Assembly (NCBI GenBank): GCA_958436995.1
Contig: CAUBMI010000003.1
Coordinates: 13,386 to 77,385, forward strand
Source: an uncultured Collinsella sp.
Lineage (GTDB): Bacteria; Actinomycetota; Coriobacteriia; Coriobacteriales; Coriobacteriaceae
DNA length: 64,000 bases
Direction of reading: 5' to 3'
Shown here: piece by piece, positions 56,020-63,861 of the stretch
Layout of the letters: every line of letters begins with the position of its first letter
Position numbering within the stretch: the stretch's first letter is position 1
Notes under the pieces: model-generated
Told to the model about the DNA's origin: nothing
Database searches by the model: none
What the model saw: only the letters and a program-made list of their open reading frames with translations
Translations under genes and position numbers: made by a program

Positions 56020-56823
56020 GATGAGCGTCAGTACGCCCCCGTCGTTGTTACTCGGAATGCGCCACTTGGCATGCGCGTTCATGTGCTCCTCTGCATTGTC
56101 CACGATAAAGCTATGCCCGACGCGCTCGAGCATGGGAATATCGTTGTAGGTGTCGCCCACGGCGGCGGCATCGGCGATACCAATGCCCAGGCGCTCGCAG
56201 AGATGTGCTACGCCCGACCCCTTGTCGACGCCCAGATTCATAAAGTCGATCCACTCGCGGCCCGCATTGGTGACGTAGAGTTTGTCCAAGAACTCGGGGC
56301 TGTAGTCCTCGCGAAACGCTGGCTCGGCATCGTAGGCGGGGAAGAAGATCGAAATCTTGTTGGACTCGATATCAAGGCCCTCAAAGCTATCGACGTAGTT
56401 GATCGTGTTGTAGTAGACGCTGATCTCGTCGTGGTACTGATGGTCGCGGGCGAGCACATAGAACTCGTCGTAGCAGCACAAGACGGGAACGGCACGCGGG
56501 TCCTCCGAGGCACGGGCGAGCACCTGCTGATACAGCGCCACATCGATGTTGCTCTTATAGATATAGCTGCCGCGATAGATGACGCAGGCTCCGTTGTCGG
56601 GACAAAAAGCAAGGCGGTTCTTAATGCTCTCGAACATTTCCTCGAGTTTGGGGGCGGGGCGTCCGCTGGCGGGGCAGAATACAATGCCTGCGTCGGCGAG
56701 CTTGTCCAGGCGCTCATCAAGACCCTGCGGCAACACGCGCTTGTCGGTGAGCAGCGTCTTGTCCATGTCGACGGCGAGAATCTTAATGCTTCCGATATTG
56801 GTGTCCGATTCGTAAGTTTGCAT
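55996..56823 (-). CDS. HAD superfamily Cof-type hydrolase
   Basis: The 275-residue protein has HAD motif I LAVDMDKTLLTDKR, motif II in CPASGRPAPKL, a conserved Lys in NLGVDKGSGVAHL (motif III region) and motif IV AVGDTYNDIPML, with a C2-type cap between, as in the Cof/YbiV sugar-phosphate phosphatases. The substrate is unknown. It is divergent from argG across the regulatory region at 56824-57377. Confidence 0.9.
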   Translation of the reverse strand: MQTYESDTNIGSIKILAVDMDKTLLTDKRVLPQGLDERLDKLADAGIVFCPASGRPAPKLEEMFESIKNRLAFCPDNGACVIYRGSYIYKSNIDVALYQQVLARASEDPRAVPVLCCYDEFYVLARDHQYHDEISVYYNTINYVDSFEGLDIESNKISIFFPAYDAEPAFREDYSPEFLDKLYVTNAGREWIDFMNLGVDKGSGVAHLCERLGIGIADAAAVGDTYNDIPMLERVGHSFIVDNAEEHMNAHAKWRIPSNNDGGVLTLIDAILAAR

Positions 56824-56881
56824 AAAAGCGCGCCTTTCGTTTCGAAATTGTTTCAGACGTTATAACCATCAACCAGTAACT

Positions 56882-56911
56882 GAGCGTATTGTCGCAGGAA
56901 CGGAGCGTATT
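56882..56911 (+). promoter_or_regulatory. Direct repeats GAGCGTATT, 21 bp apart
   Basis: GAGCGTATT occurs at 56882-56890 and 56903-56911, starts 21 bp apart, in the region between the HAD gene and argG. Sequence similarity to the arginine-associated element is only partial (AGCGTwT), but the spacing is the same. Confidence 0.4.
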
Positions 56912-57006
56912 TGCACCACGCTTCACAAAGTAATGAAAAAACTTTTCAGAAATTTGAATTTGTCGCTTGTGCTGCGGGCACTTTAGCGTAATATAGCGAC
57001 CATCGA

Positions 57007-57066
57007 AAACGGTGACGGAAATACAACCGCTTACCGAAGAAAAGGTACCGTTTACGATATTAGAAT
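57007..57066 (+). promoter_or_regulatory. argG control region: 21-bp-spaced repeats overlapping the likely promoter
   Basis: ACCGCTTACC (57026-57035) and ACCGTTTACG (57047-57056) are direct repeats 21 bp apart, matching the pairs at both arcA genes. A reverse copy (AAAACGGTGA, 57007-57016) lies just upstream. A -10-like TAGAAT (57061-57066) follows directly, so a bound protein would cover the -35 region: repressor geometry. Confidence 0.6.
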
Positions 57067-57097
57067 TGCGCCCGGCGATAGGTGAAAGGAGAGGCAG

Positions 57098-57172
57098 ATG
57101 CAGTTCGTAAAGATCATCACCACTGCAGATAATGCCATCCGACGCCAGCGCGCAATTTCCCGACGACGATAA
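57098..57172 (+). CDS. Arginine-rich leader peptide of argG
   Basis: A 24-codon ORF begins MQFVKIITTADNAI at an ATG preceded by the strong ribosome binding site GAAAGGAGAGG. Its last ten codons contain six Arg: CGA CGC, then CGC, then CGA CGA CGA directly before TAA. CGA is avoided elsewhere in this genome's genes. Such codon clustering just before a stop, upstream of a biosynthetic gene for the same amino acid, is the mark of a ribosome-mediated attenuator. It was too short for routine gene calling. Confidence 0.75.
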   Translation: MQFVKIITTADNAIRRQRAISRRR

Positions 57173-57325
57173 CAATCGTCTCTGTTCGTATGGGGTGAAA
57201 TGCCCCAACAGAGTCATTTTGAGGTCGTTGGGTTTTAGCACGATATAAACGCATGTTTCTAGAGCATGCTGTGCTGCTTTTTGCTATTTAACCTGATATT
57301 GCACGGTTTTTTGACCTCGAAATGA
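57165..57325 (+). promoter_or_regulatory. Candidate attenuator structures between the leader peptide and argG
   Basis: GACGAT/ATCGTC (57165-57170 and 57175-57180) pairs the last Arg codons with the sequence after the stop. CTCTGTT/AACAGAG (57180-57186 and 57207-57213), continued by GGGG/CCCC (57192-57195 and 57203-57206), excludes CCCAAC/GTTGGG (57204-57209 and 57227-57232), which is followed by TTTT. A second hairpin (arms AGCAC-GCATG and CATGC-GTGCT, 57237-57275) ends in GCTTTTT. TCATTTTGAGGTC (57214-57226) also matches GACCTCGAAATGA (57313-57325) apart from one wobble pair. Confidence 0.6.
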
Positions 57326-57377
57326 CTTGCAACTGACCGATGTTCTAACTAGCTACCAAGGGCGAAAGGAAACAGCC

Positions 57378-58604
57378 ATGAGCAAGGAAAAAGTCGTTCT
57401 CGCATATTCCGGTGGTCTTGATACATCCGTATGTGTCAAGTGGCTCCAGGACGAGAAGAATCTCGATGTCGTTTGCGTCTGCGGCAACGTGGGCCAGGAG
57501 GAGACCGGCTTGGATGCCAAGAAGCAGAAGGCGCTTGACCTGGGCGTTCTCGATTGCCAGGTGCTCGACCTGCGCGACGAGTTCTCCGATGAGTTCCTGA
57601 CTAAGGCCATCGCCGCAAACTCCATGTACGAGAACAAGTACCCGCTGCTCTCCGCGCTGTCTCGCCCGCTGCTCGCCAAGAAGCTTGTCGAGGTCGCTCA
57701 CGAGTTTGGCGCGACCTACGTCGCCCACGGCTGCACCGGCAAGGGTAACGACCAGGTTCGTTTTGAGGCTGCCGTCAAGGCCCTCGACCCCGAGCTTAAG
57801 GTTATCGCCCCGGTTCGCGAGTGGGATCTGAAGTGCCGTCCCGATGAGGTTGCCTATGCTCACGCCCACAACGTGCCGGTTCCCGAGGGCGCCAACGACA
57901 ACCCCTATTCCATCGACGACAACCTGTGGGGTCGCGCCATCGAGTGCGGTCACCTGGAGGATCCCTGGAACGAGCCGCTCGACGACGCCTGGGTTATGAC
58001 CAAGAACCCCGAGGACACGCCGGACACCCCGACCTACACCGAGATTGAGTTTGAGGCGGGCAAGCCCGTCGCCGTCGATGGCAAGAAGATGAAACTCTCC
58101 GAGATCGTCATCGCCCTCAACAAGATTTCGGGTGACAACGGCTTTGGCCGTCTCGACCTGGTCGAGGATCGTCTGGTGGGCCTCAAGAGTCGCGAGTGCT
58201 ACGAGGTTCCTGGCGCCCTGACGCTCATCACCGCCCACAAGGCACTCGAGGATATCTGCGTCGAGGGCGACCTGCTCAAGACCAAGATTAAGCTCGAGCA
58301 GGATTGGGCGACTGCCGTGTACAACGGCCAGTGGTACAGCCCGCTCAAGAACGCGCTCGATGCCTTTATGGCCGACACTCAGAAGTTCGTGTCCGGCACC
58401 GTCCGTCTGAAGTTCTTTAAGGGCAACTGCCATGTTGTCGGCCGCAAGAGCCCCTTCAGCCTTTACGACTACGGCCTGGCCACCTACGACCGTGACACCA
58501 CGTTTGACGAGAAAGCCAGCGCCGGCTTTATCGAGATCGATACGCTGTCGCTCAAGACGTGGGCTAAGGTCCAGGGCCCCAGCTCTGCTGCCGCTCAAGC
58601 CTAA
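57378..58604 (+). CDS. argG: Argininosuccinate synthase
   Basis: The 408-residue enzyme joins citrulline and aspartate with ATP. The PP-loop VVLAYSGGLDTSVCVKWL is at the N-terminus; other family segments are AHGCTGKGNDQVRFE, PVREWDL, and NPYSIDDNLWGRAIECGHLEDPW. The start at 57378 has GAAAGGA upstream; the open frame from 57327 has no ribosome binding site. It is preceded by the direct repeats and leader described separately. Confidence 0.97.
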   Translation: MSKEKVVLAYSGGLDTSVCVKWLQDEKNLDVVCVCGNVGQEETGLDAKKQKALDLGVLDCQVLDLRDEFSDEFLTKAIAANSMYENKYPLLSALSRPLLAKKLVEVAHEFGATYVAHGCTGKGNDQVRFEAAVKALDPELKVIAPVREWDLKCRPDEVAYAHAHNVPVPEGANDNPYSIDDNLWGRAIECGHLEDPWNEPLDDAWVMTKNPEDTPDTPTYTEIEFEAGKPVAVDGKKMKLSEIVIALNKISGDNGFGRLDLVEDRLVGLKSRECYEVPGALTLITAHKALEDICVEGDLLKTKIKLEQDWATAVYNGQWYSPLKNALDAFMADTQKFVSGTVRLKFFKGNCHVVGRKSPFSLYDYGLATYDRDTTFDEKASAGFIEIDTLSLKTWAKVQGPSSAAAQA

Positions 58605-58759
58605 GGCTTCCTTTCCTTGGTATCCGCGCGGCCCATCCGCGTGATACAAAAACGGGCGCACGGGGTCCCTACCTTTCGTTATGCTTGCTGACACTTCTTA
58701 ACATCGGTGGCCCCTACGTTCCGCCCGCATATATGACGCCGCGCCTGCGGCTGAGTCCG

Positions 58760-58795
58760 AGCCCCGCCGGGGTTGTCCGGCGGGGCTCTTTCTAT
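58760..58795 (+). terminator. Terminator between argG and the small ORF
   Basis: AGCCCCGCCGG and CCGGCGGGGCT (58760-58770 and 58777-58787) are followed by CTTTCTATC. Confidence 0.8.
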
Positions 58796-58838
58796 CAATT
58801 TGTCGGCCTTGCGCCTATATATAGGAGGAGTATCCAAT

Positions 58839-59009
58839 ATGTTCAATGTCATCGCGCATGCTTTACTTGCCCTCGCGCCCGAGCTCGATGCTGTAAAGGT
58901 CGAGGACGTCCCTATGAGTCTGAAGGCTTGGATTGACGGTTCACAGGGCAACATTCGGAGGGAGACGTTGGGTGCCAAGTGCATGGTGCGTCACTTCTTT
59001 GCAAATTAG
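58839..59009 (+). CDS. Small hypothetical protein between argG and argH
   Basis: A 56-residue ORF follows a near-perfect ribosome binding site, AGGAGGAG, eight bases before the ATG. The product (MFNVIAHALLALAPELDAV..., ending GAKCMVRHFFAN) is not recognised. It has a hydrophobic N-terminus and one IRRE pair. It could be a real small protein, a leader for argH, or chance; the strong ribosome binding site favours translation. Confidence 0.45.
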   Translation: MFNVIAHALLALAPELDAVKVEDVPMSLKAWIDGSQGNIRRETLGAKCMVRHFFAN

Positions 59010-59128
59010 CCACATGGCTCCGCACGCAGTAGGGGAATGTGCAAAACTAGCGGTTGGTAAATTGCTTTAGCGACATGGCGCATTTCATTAGGCGCTTGTT
59101 TTGGTATTTAGAGAAAGGAGACGGTTCC

Positions 59129-60559
59129 ATGGCTCTTTGGGGCGGTCGTTTTGAGGCAGGCGTGGCCGAGGTCACGCAGGAGTTTGGCGCGTCGCTGCCG
59201 GTCGACAAACATCTCTATAAGCAGGATATCGCCGGTTCTAAGGCGCATGCCAAGATGCTGGCGGCCCAGGGCATCATCAGTGCCGAGGACGAGCAGGCGA
59301 TTGCCGAGGGCCTGACCGGAATCGAACAGGATATCGATGCCGGCAACTTCACCTTCGATATCAACGATGAGGACATTCATATGTCCATCGAGAGCGAGCT
59401 GACGCGCCGCATCGGCGAGGCCGGTAAGCGCTTGCATACCGGGCGTTCGCGCAACGACCAGGTGGCGACCGATACGCGTCTGGGCGTCAAGGCGCTGGCC
59501 AAGGAACTCATGGAGGCCAATCTTGAGCTGCGCCATGTGCTGGTGGATGCGGCCAAGAAGTACGACAAGGTGATTCTGCCGGGCTACACGCACATGCAGC
59601 ATGCTCAGCCCGTGCTGCTGTCGCATCATCTGCTGGCGTATTCCTGGATGTTCGCGCGCGACTTTACACGCCTGAAGGCCGCCTTTGATGCCGCTGACAA
59701 CTGCCCGCTGGGTGCCGCCGCGCTTGCCGGTACGAGCTATCCGCTCGATCGTCAGATGACGGCTGCCGAGCTTGGCTTTGCGGGTGTGATTCCCAACTCG
59801 CTCGATGCGGTTTCCGACCGTGATTTCCTGCTCGATCTGCATTACGCCGGCTCCGTCATGGCCATGCACCTGTCGCGTCTTTCCGAGGAGATCGTGCTGT
59901 GGTCGAGCTCCGAATTCGGCTTTATCACGCTTTCCGACTCGTATTCCACCGGCTCGTCTATCATGCCGCAGAAGAAGAACCCCGACTTTGCTGAGCTTAT
60001 CCGCGGCAAGAGCGGTCGCGTGTACGGCAACCTGGTGCAGCTGCTCGTGACCATGAAGGGCCTGCCGTTGGCCTATAACAAGGACCTGCAGGAGGACAAG
60101 GAGGGTGCGCTCGATACCGCCCATACGCTCATGCAGTGCCTGTCGGTTATGGCCGGCATGATCTCGACCTGGACTGTCAACGAGGACGCCATGGCGCGCG
60201 AGTGTGGTGTGGGCCACTTGGCAGCCACTGATGTTGCCGATTACCTGGCAAAGCGCGGCCTGCCGTTCCGCGAGGCACATGCCGTGGTGGGTCATCTTGT
60301 CCTGATGTGTGAGAAGCGCGGCTGCAATCTTGAGGACCTGCCGTTCGAGGTATTCAAGGAGGCAAGCCCGCTCTTTGAGCGCGATATTACCGAGGCGCTC
60401 GATATCCCGTCGATTGTCGCCGCGCGCACGACCGAGGGCGGTACCGCTCCTGCCGCCGTTGCCCTCCAGCTGGAGCGTGCCGAGGCACAGCTCGTGGCCG
60501 ACGAAGGCACGTTTGGGTCGCTGACCAAGGTCGTCGAGATGGGCCACGGGGCAAAGTAA
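59129..60559 (+). CDS. argH: Argininosuccinate lyase
   Basis: The 476-residue enzyme splits argininosuccinate into arginine and fumarate. It has WGGRFEAGVAE, DEDIHMSIESELTRRIGEAGKRLHTGRSRNDQVATD, and the superfamily signature GSSIMPQKKNPD with the catalytic Ser. GAGAAAGGAG precedes the ATG at 59129. An upstream in-frame ATG (59075) would add 18 residues including FIRRLFWYLE, which the family lacks. Confidence 0.97.
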   Translation: MALWGGRFEAGVAEVTQEFGASLPVDKHLYKQDIAGSKAHAKMLAAQGIISAEDEQAIAEGLTGIEQDIDAGNFTFDINDEDIHMSIESELTRRIGEAGKRLHTGRSRNDQVATDTRLGVKALAKELMEANLELRHVLVDAAKKYDKVILPGYTHMQHAQPVLLSHHLLAYSWMFARDFTRLKAAFDAADNCPLGAAALAGTSYPLDRQMTAAELGFAGVIPNSLDAVSDRDFLLDLHYAGSVMAMHLSRLSEEIVLWSSSEFGFITLSDSYSTGSSIMPQKKNPDFAELIRGKSGRVYGNLVQLLVTMKGLPLAYNKDLQEDKEGALDTAHTLMQCLSVMAGMISTWTVNEDAMARECGVGHLAATDVADYLAKRGLPFREAHAVVGHLVLMCEKRGCNLEDLPFEVFKEASPLFERDITEALDIPSIVAARTTEGGTAPAAVALQLERAEAQLVADEGTFGSLTKVVEMGHGAK

Positions 60560-60944
60560 GGGTTTGCTTGAGGCTTATTGGCCATTTATTGATAAATCGT
60601 TTTTGCTTCTTACGGGCGTCTGCTGATGTGGGCGTCCGTATTTTGTTGTAATGGGGGAGGGGCTTGTCGAGAACTTCTGTAGGACCTTTGGGCAGGTTGT
60701 GAAGGGGGTACGTTCACAGGCGGCAACCGACCGTCCGCTCGGTTCGGTGCGGTTGATGGGCAGTCGGATGGTACTCTAGTCGGGCTTCGAAACAGAAGTG
60801 ACACATATGGAACGCTTCAATTAATTGCAGCGTTTCAATAAATAGCTTTTTGTTTAACTGCAGCTAAAACTCTGTTACGATGCAGTCCAGGCGAGTGCCG
60901 GAATGGGACTTGGGCACGCGCGAACCTACTTGAAAGGCTACCTT
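60560..60944. other. Intergenic region between argH and ndk
   Basis: A terminator for argH lies at 60612-60646 (ACGGGCGTC/GGCGTCCGT with G-U pairs, then ATTTTGTTG). The middle (about 60700-60770) is GC-rich with CCGACCGTCCGCTCGG-like partial symmetry. An ndk promoter is likely near 60846-60880, where TTGTTT is followed by TTACGAT. No gene is seen. Confidence 0.55.
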
Positions 60945-61349
60945 ATGGCTATCGAGAAGACCTTCATCATGATTAAGCCCGACGCCGTGCGCGATCGCAA
61001 GATCGGCGAGATCGTTGCTCGCATTGAGCGCAGCGGCCTTGTTATCGAGCGCATGGAGATGACCACGCTCGAGCGCGCTACCGTCGAGGAGCACTACGCC
61101 CATCTGGCCGACAAGCCCTTCTTTGGCGGTCTCTGCGACTTTATGACGAGCGGTCCGGTCGTCAAGATGGTCGTTTCCGGCCTCTCCGCTGTCTCCAAGA
61201 TGCGCACCCTTATGGGCGCCACCAACCCGCTTGATGCTGCCCCCGGCACCATTCGAGGCGACTTTGCTGTCGATGTCAACGCCAACGTGATCCACGGCTC
61301 CGACTGCCTGGAGAACGCCGAGATCGAGATCAAGCGCTTTTTTGGCTAA
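60945..61349 (+). CDS. ndk: Nucleoside diphosphate kinase
   Basis: The 134-residue enzyme transfers the terminal phosphate from ATP to nucleoside diphosphates. It begins EKTFIMIKPDAVRDRKIGEI and carries the active-site signature NVIHGSDCLENAEIEIKRFF with the phosphorylated His. Length is standard. The start at 60945 follows TTGAAAGGCTA. A strong terminator follows at 61387-61424. Confidence 0.96.
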   Translation: MAIEKTFIMIKPDAVRDRKIGEIVARIERSGLVIERMEMTTLERATVEEHYAHLADKPFFGGLCDFMTSGPVVKMVVSGLSAVSKMRTLMGATNPLDAAPGTIRGDFAVDVNANVIHGSDCLENAEIEIKRFFG

Positions 61350-61386
61350 ACCAGCTTTGACTCCTTAAAGCTGTTAGCGTGTGGCT

Positions 61387-61424
61387 TGGGCGCCGCGGAA
61401 CTTCATCCGCGGCGCCCTTTTTAT
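61387..61424 (+). terminator. Terminator after ndk
   Basis: GGGCGCCGCGGA and TCCGCGGCGCCC (about 61388-61417) form a perfect 12-bp stem, followed by TTTTTATT. Confidence 0.9.
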
Positions 61425-61459
61425 TCCAGTAGACTTTTGGTAAACCCCCACAAATCTAC

Positions 61460-61502
61460 TAAAGAGCCCCCGTCCGGATGTTTCTTCCGGGCGGGGGCTG
61501 GC
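61460..61502 (-). terminator. Terminator downstream of rpiB
   Basis: AGCCCCCGTCCGG and CCGGGCGGGGGCT (61465-61499, one mismatch) lie just beyond the rpiB stop; minus-strand reading continues CTTTAGTAG. Confidence 0.7.
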
Positions 61503-61529
61503 GTTAGCGTCGTATGGCTTTGTGAATCT

Positions 61530-61997
61530 TTAGGCCTCGTCGACGATCTTAAGGCCGCGCGTGTGGTCGATCTCGTTGAGGAGGTTAACGCGACGCTCGT
61601 GACGGCCGCCCTCAAACTCGGCGTCGAGCCACTCGTCGACGATCATCTTGGCGAGCTCGGAGCCCACGACGCGGGCGCCAAAGGCGAGCACGTTGGTGTT
61701 GTTGTGCATGCGCGAGAGCTTGGCGCTGAAGGGCTCGGAGCACACGACGGCACGAACGCCCTCGACCTTGTTGGCGGCCAGGCTGATTCCGACGCCGGTG
61801 CCGCAGATCAGGATGCCCAGGTCGACGTCGCCGTTGGCAACTGCCTTGCCCACCTTGTAGCCGGCGATGGGGTAATCAAAGCTCTCGGAGGTGTCGGTGC
61901 CAAAGTTCACGACCTCGCATCCGCGCTCCTTCAGGTGCTCGGAAATGATGTTCTTGAGCTCGACGGCGGCGTGGTCGTTACCGATACCAATCTTCAT
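61530..61997 (-). CDS. rpiB: Ribose-5-phosphate isomerase B
   Basis: The 155-residue RpiB/LacA/LacB-family enzyme interconverts ribose 5-phosphate and ribulose 5-phosphate. It begins MKIGIGNDHAAVELKNII, and has the active-site ILICGTGVGISLAANKVEGVRA with the catalytic Cys and NVLAFGARVVG. The ATG at 61997 follows GAGAGGAA. An allose or galactose 6-phosphate isomerase role is possible in this family. Confidence 0.93.
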   Translation of the reverse strand: MKIGIGNDHAAVELKNIISEHLKERGCEVVNFGTDTSESFDYPIAGYKVGKAVANGDVDLGILICGTGVGISLAANKVEGVRAVVCSEPFSAKLSRMHNNTNVLAFGARVVGSELAKMIVDEWLDAEFEGGRHERRVNLLNEIDHTRGLKIVDEA

Positions 61998-62272
61998 GAG
62001 TGGTTCCTCTCTGGTCCGTGCGGCGGAATTGCTAAAGGTTTTACCGCGTTCGACTGCATGATAGCGCGACTTTTGCGTAAACACTCGGGCGTTTTTTGGT
62101 CAAACGCTTTAGCGGCGGCGAACACTCCGCAACGTCCACCTTCGGCGCACCGTCTTGCAGTCTCTCCTCTTCTTCCAAATCCTCCTATTCCGTCTCTTCG
62201 CTTTCCGGGGAGCCCTTGCGCTCTACCCCGCATTGCGCTTCACTCTTAACTAATCCCCATGTGCGAGGACGG

Positions 62273-62890
62273 TCAGGACCTCTTCGCTGGCTGCCCCTGC
62301 GGAAGCACGTCCGAAATGGCGGGAAGGTCGAGTTTCGCGGCGAGGTTAAGCACGATGCTCACGTACTCCTCGGGCGTCTCTTTCATCCCTCCGCGTACCC
62401 ACTCGCCAAAAAGGCTGCCGACAACTCCCTCCATGAGAGCCAGTGCGTAGCGCTGCTCTGGCAAAAGATTGCCAATGTCTCCGAGCATGGCCGCCTTCAC
62501 TTTGGAGGCGTACTTGGAGAAAAAGAGCGGATCGCACGTGTCGTCCATCAGCAGCAGCACCCGTTCGCGGTTCTCGTAGACGAACCTCGAGCCCGCAATC
62601 ATGGGGGCAACCATGGAGGGCACCCGGTCCTCGTAAGAGCCGTCAGGCGCGATTGCCGCGCCGCCCATCATCCCCTGGTGCATGCGGTCTTCCACCTGCG
62701 AAAGCAGGTCGTATTTGTCCTCGGCGTGCAGGTAAAAGGTGCCACGGTTTATGCCCGAACGCTCGGAGAGGGCGCGTACCGTGACCTTCTGAAAGCCCCT
62801 GTCCGCCAAAAGGCCCCAGAAGGCCTCCTCTATGCGCTCCTGCGTTGCGAGGTATCTGATGTCGTTCTTGTTCGGCTTCGTCTTCACCAT
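62273..62890 (-). CDS. TetR/AcrR family transcriptional regulator
   Basis: The 205-residue protein has an N-terminal TetR helix-turn-helix (TQERIEEAFWGLLADRGFQKVTVRALSERSGINRGTFYLHAEDKYDLL) and a helical ligand-binding C-terminal part. It is divergent from the HXXEE membrane protein gene across ~100 bp containing two palindromes, and so probably controls it and itself. Confidence 0.92.
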   Translation of the reverse strand: MVKTKPNKNDIRYLATQERIEEAFWGLLADRGFQKVTVRALSERSGINRGTFYLHAEDKYDLLSQVEDRMHQGMMGGAAIAPDGSYEDRVPSMVAPMIAGSRFVYENRERVLLLMDDTCDPLFFSKYASKVKAAMLGDIGNLLPEQRYALALMEGVVGSLFGEWVRGGMKETPEEYVSIVLNLAAKLDLPAISDVLPQGQPAKRS

Positions 62891-62934
62891 GAGGTTTCCT
62901 GATCGACACTTTCCCGACAGTGCCCATTGAATCT

Positions 62935-62966
62935 ATCGTCTTCGCTCAAGACAATGAACATATGTT
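62935..62966. promoter_or_regulatory. Palindromes between the TetR and HXXEE genes
   Basis: ATCGTCTT-CGCTC-AAGACAAT (62935-62955, one mismatch) and the perfect AACATATGTT (62957-62966) lie in the divergent promoter region, as expected of a TetR-family operator. Confidence 0.55.
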
Positions 62967-62994
62967 GATTATATCTAAGGGAGAGGAGAGGTCG

Positions 62995-63630
62995 ATGGCC
63001 TTCGCCGACAGATTCATAGTCCGCAATAGCCTCTACGTTACGACCGTAATAGCGGTCTGCGTCGCGGTCTACATGGTTGTTTTCTGGGAGTCGATGCCCG
63101 TGACCCAGGGGATTATAGGGCTCTACTACATCCTGATAGCCGCCCACGAGTGGGAGGAGCTGAAATATCCCGGCGGGTTCGTGGAGCTTGCCATCTCGCT
63201 CACCGACATGCCCATGCGCGACATGCGCATCCCCAAGTTCGCCCTCTTCTGCATCATCGTCTATATGCTGCTCATCCCGTTCTGTTTCCCCCAGTTCCAC
63301 TGGCTCGTGATCGGCGCGCTCGTTCTGGGAATCATTGAGCCGCTCGCGCACATCGTCGCGGGAAGGGCGAACCCCAAGACGAGGATATACTCGCCCGGCA
63401 TGGTCACCTCGCTCCTGTTCATGCTCCCGCTCGATGCGTTCACCATCTGGCACGTCGTCGCCGTGGAACCCTTCGCGTGGTGCTGGTGGCTCGCCGCCAC
63501 GGCCCTGCTCCTCATACCCCTGTTCGGCACGCAGCGGCTCATCGTGGTGAAGATGATGGGCATGAGCTACGGGGAGTTCATGCGTAACGCGCGCGATTCG
63601 ATTCTGGGGCGGAGGAAGCTCGGGGATTGA
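62995..63630 (+). CDS. HXXEE domain membrane protein
   Basis: The 211-residue protein has about six membrane spans and the motif AAHEWEELKYPGGF near residue 51, the HXXEE that defines the family. Further conserved-looking polar residues include HWLVIGALVLGIIEPLAHI and KTRIYSPGM. The motif suggests a metal site in the membrane, but the activity is unknown. The start at 62995 has GGGAGAGGAGAGG upstream. Confidence 0.82.
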   Translation: MAFADRFIVRNSLYVTTVIAVCVAVYMVVFWESMPVTQGIIGLYYILIAAHEWEELKYPGGFVELAISLTDMPMRDMRIPKFALFCIIVYMLLIPFCFPQFHWLVIGALVLGIIEPLAHIVAGRANPKTRIYSPGMVTSLLFMLPLDAFTIWHVVAVEPFAWCWWLAATALLLIPLFGTQRLIVVKMMGMSYGEFMRNARDSILGRRKLGD

Positions 63631-63861
63631 CGCGCAGGTTGGCGGACAGCGTCGTGACCTCTGCTTTTGCAAACACAGGCGAGGGTCACACTAAAAAGGT
63701 GGCGAGCCAGCGGTTGCGAACATCAGCTCATCACGCAAAATGCCGCCAATTTGCTTCTGGCGGCCGTCTGCCGGAACCCAGCTTGCGGTTTTTGTCGCCT
63801 TGTTATCAAATGGAGAAGTTGATTACTTGCGAGAGCAACCCGTTATATGTAGGAGATGGCT

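Noticed and set aside
56783..57241. A 152-codon minus-strand ORF between the HAD gene and argG
   Set aside because: It overlaps the start of the HAD gene and runs antisense through the argG promoter, repeats and leader peptide. It has no recognisable family or good ribosome binding site. The region is better explained as regulatory.
63695..63800. Similarity of GGCGAGCCAGCGGTTGCGAAC (63701 onward) to the start of the last gene (63971 onward)
   Set aside because: The match is short and gapped, and the rest does not align. It may be a chance resemblance in GC-rich sequence, and the right edge prevents extension.
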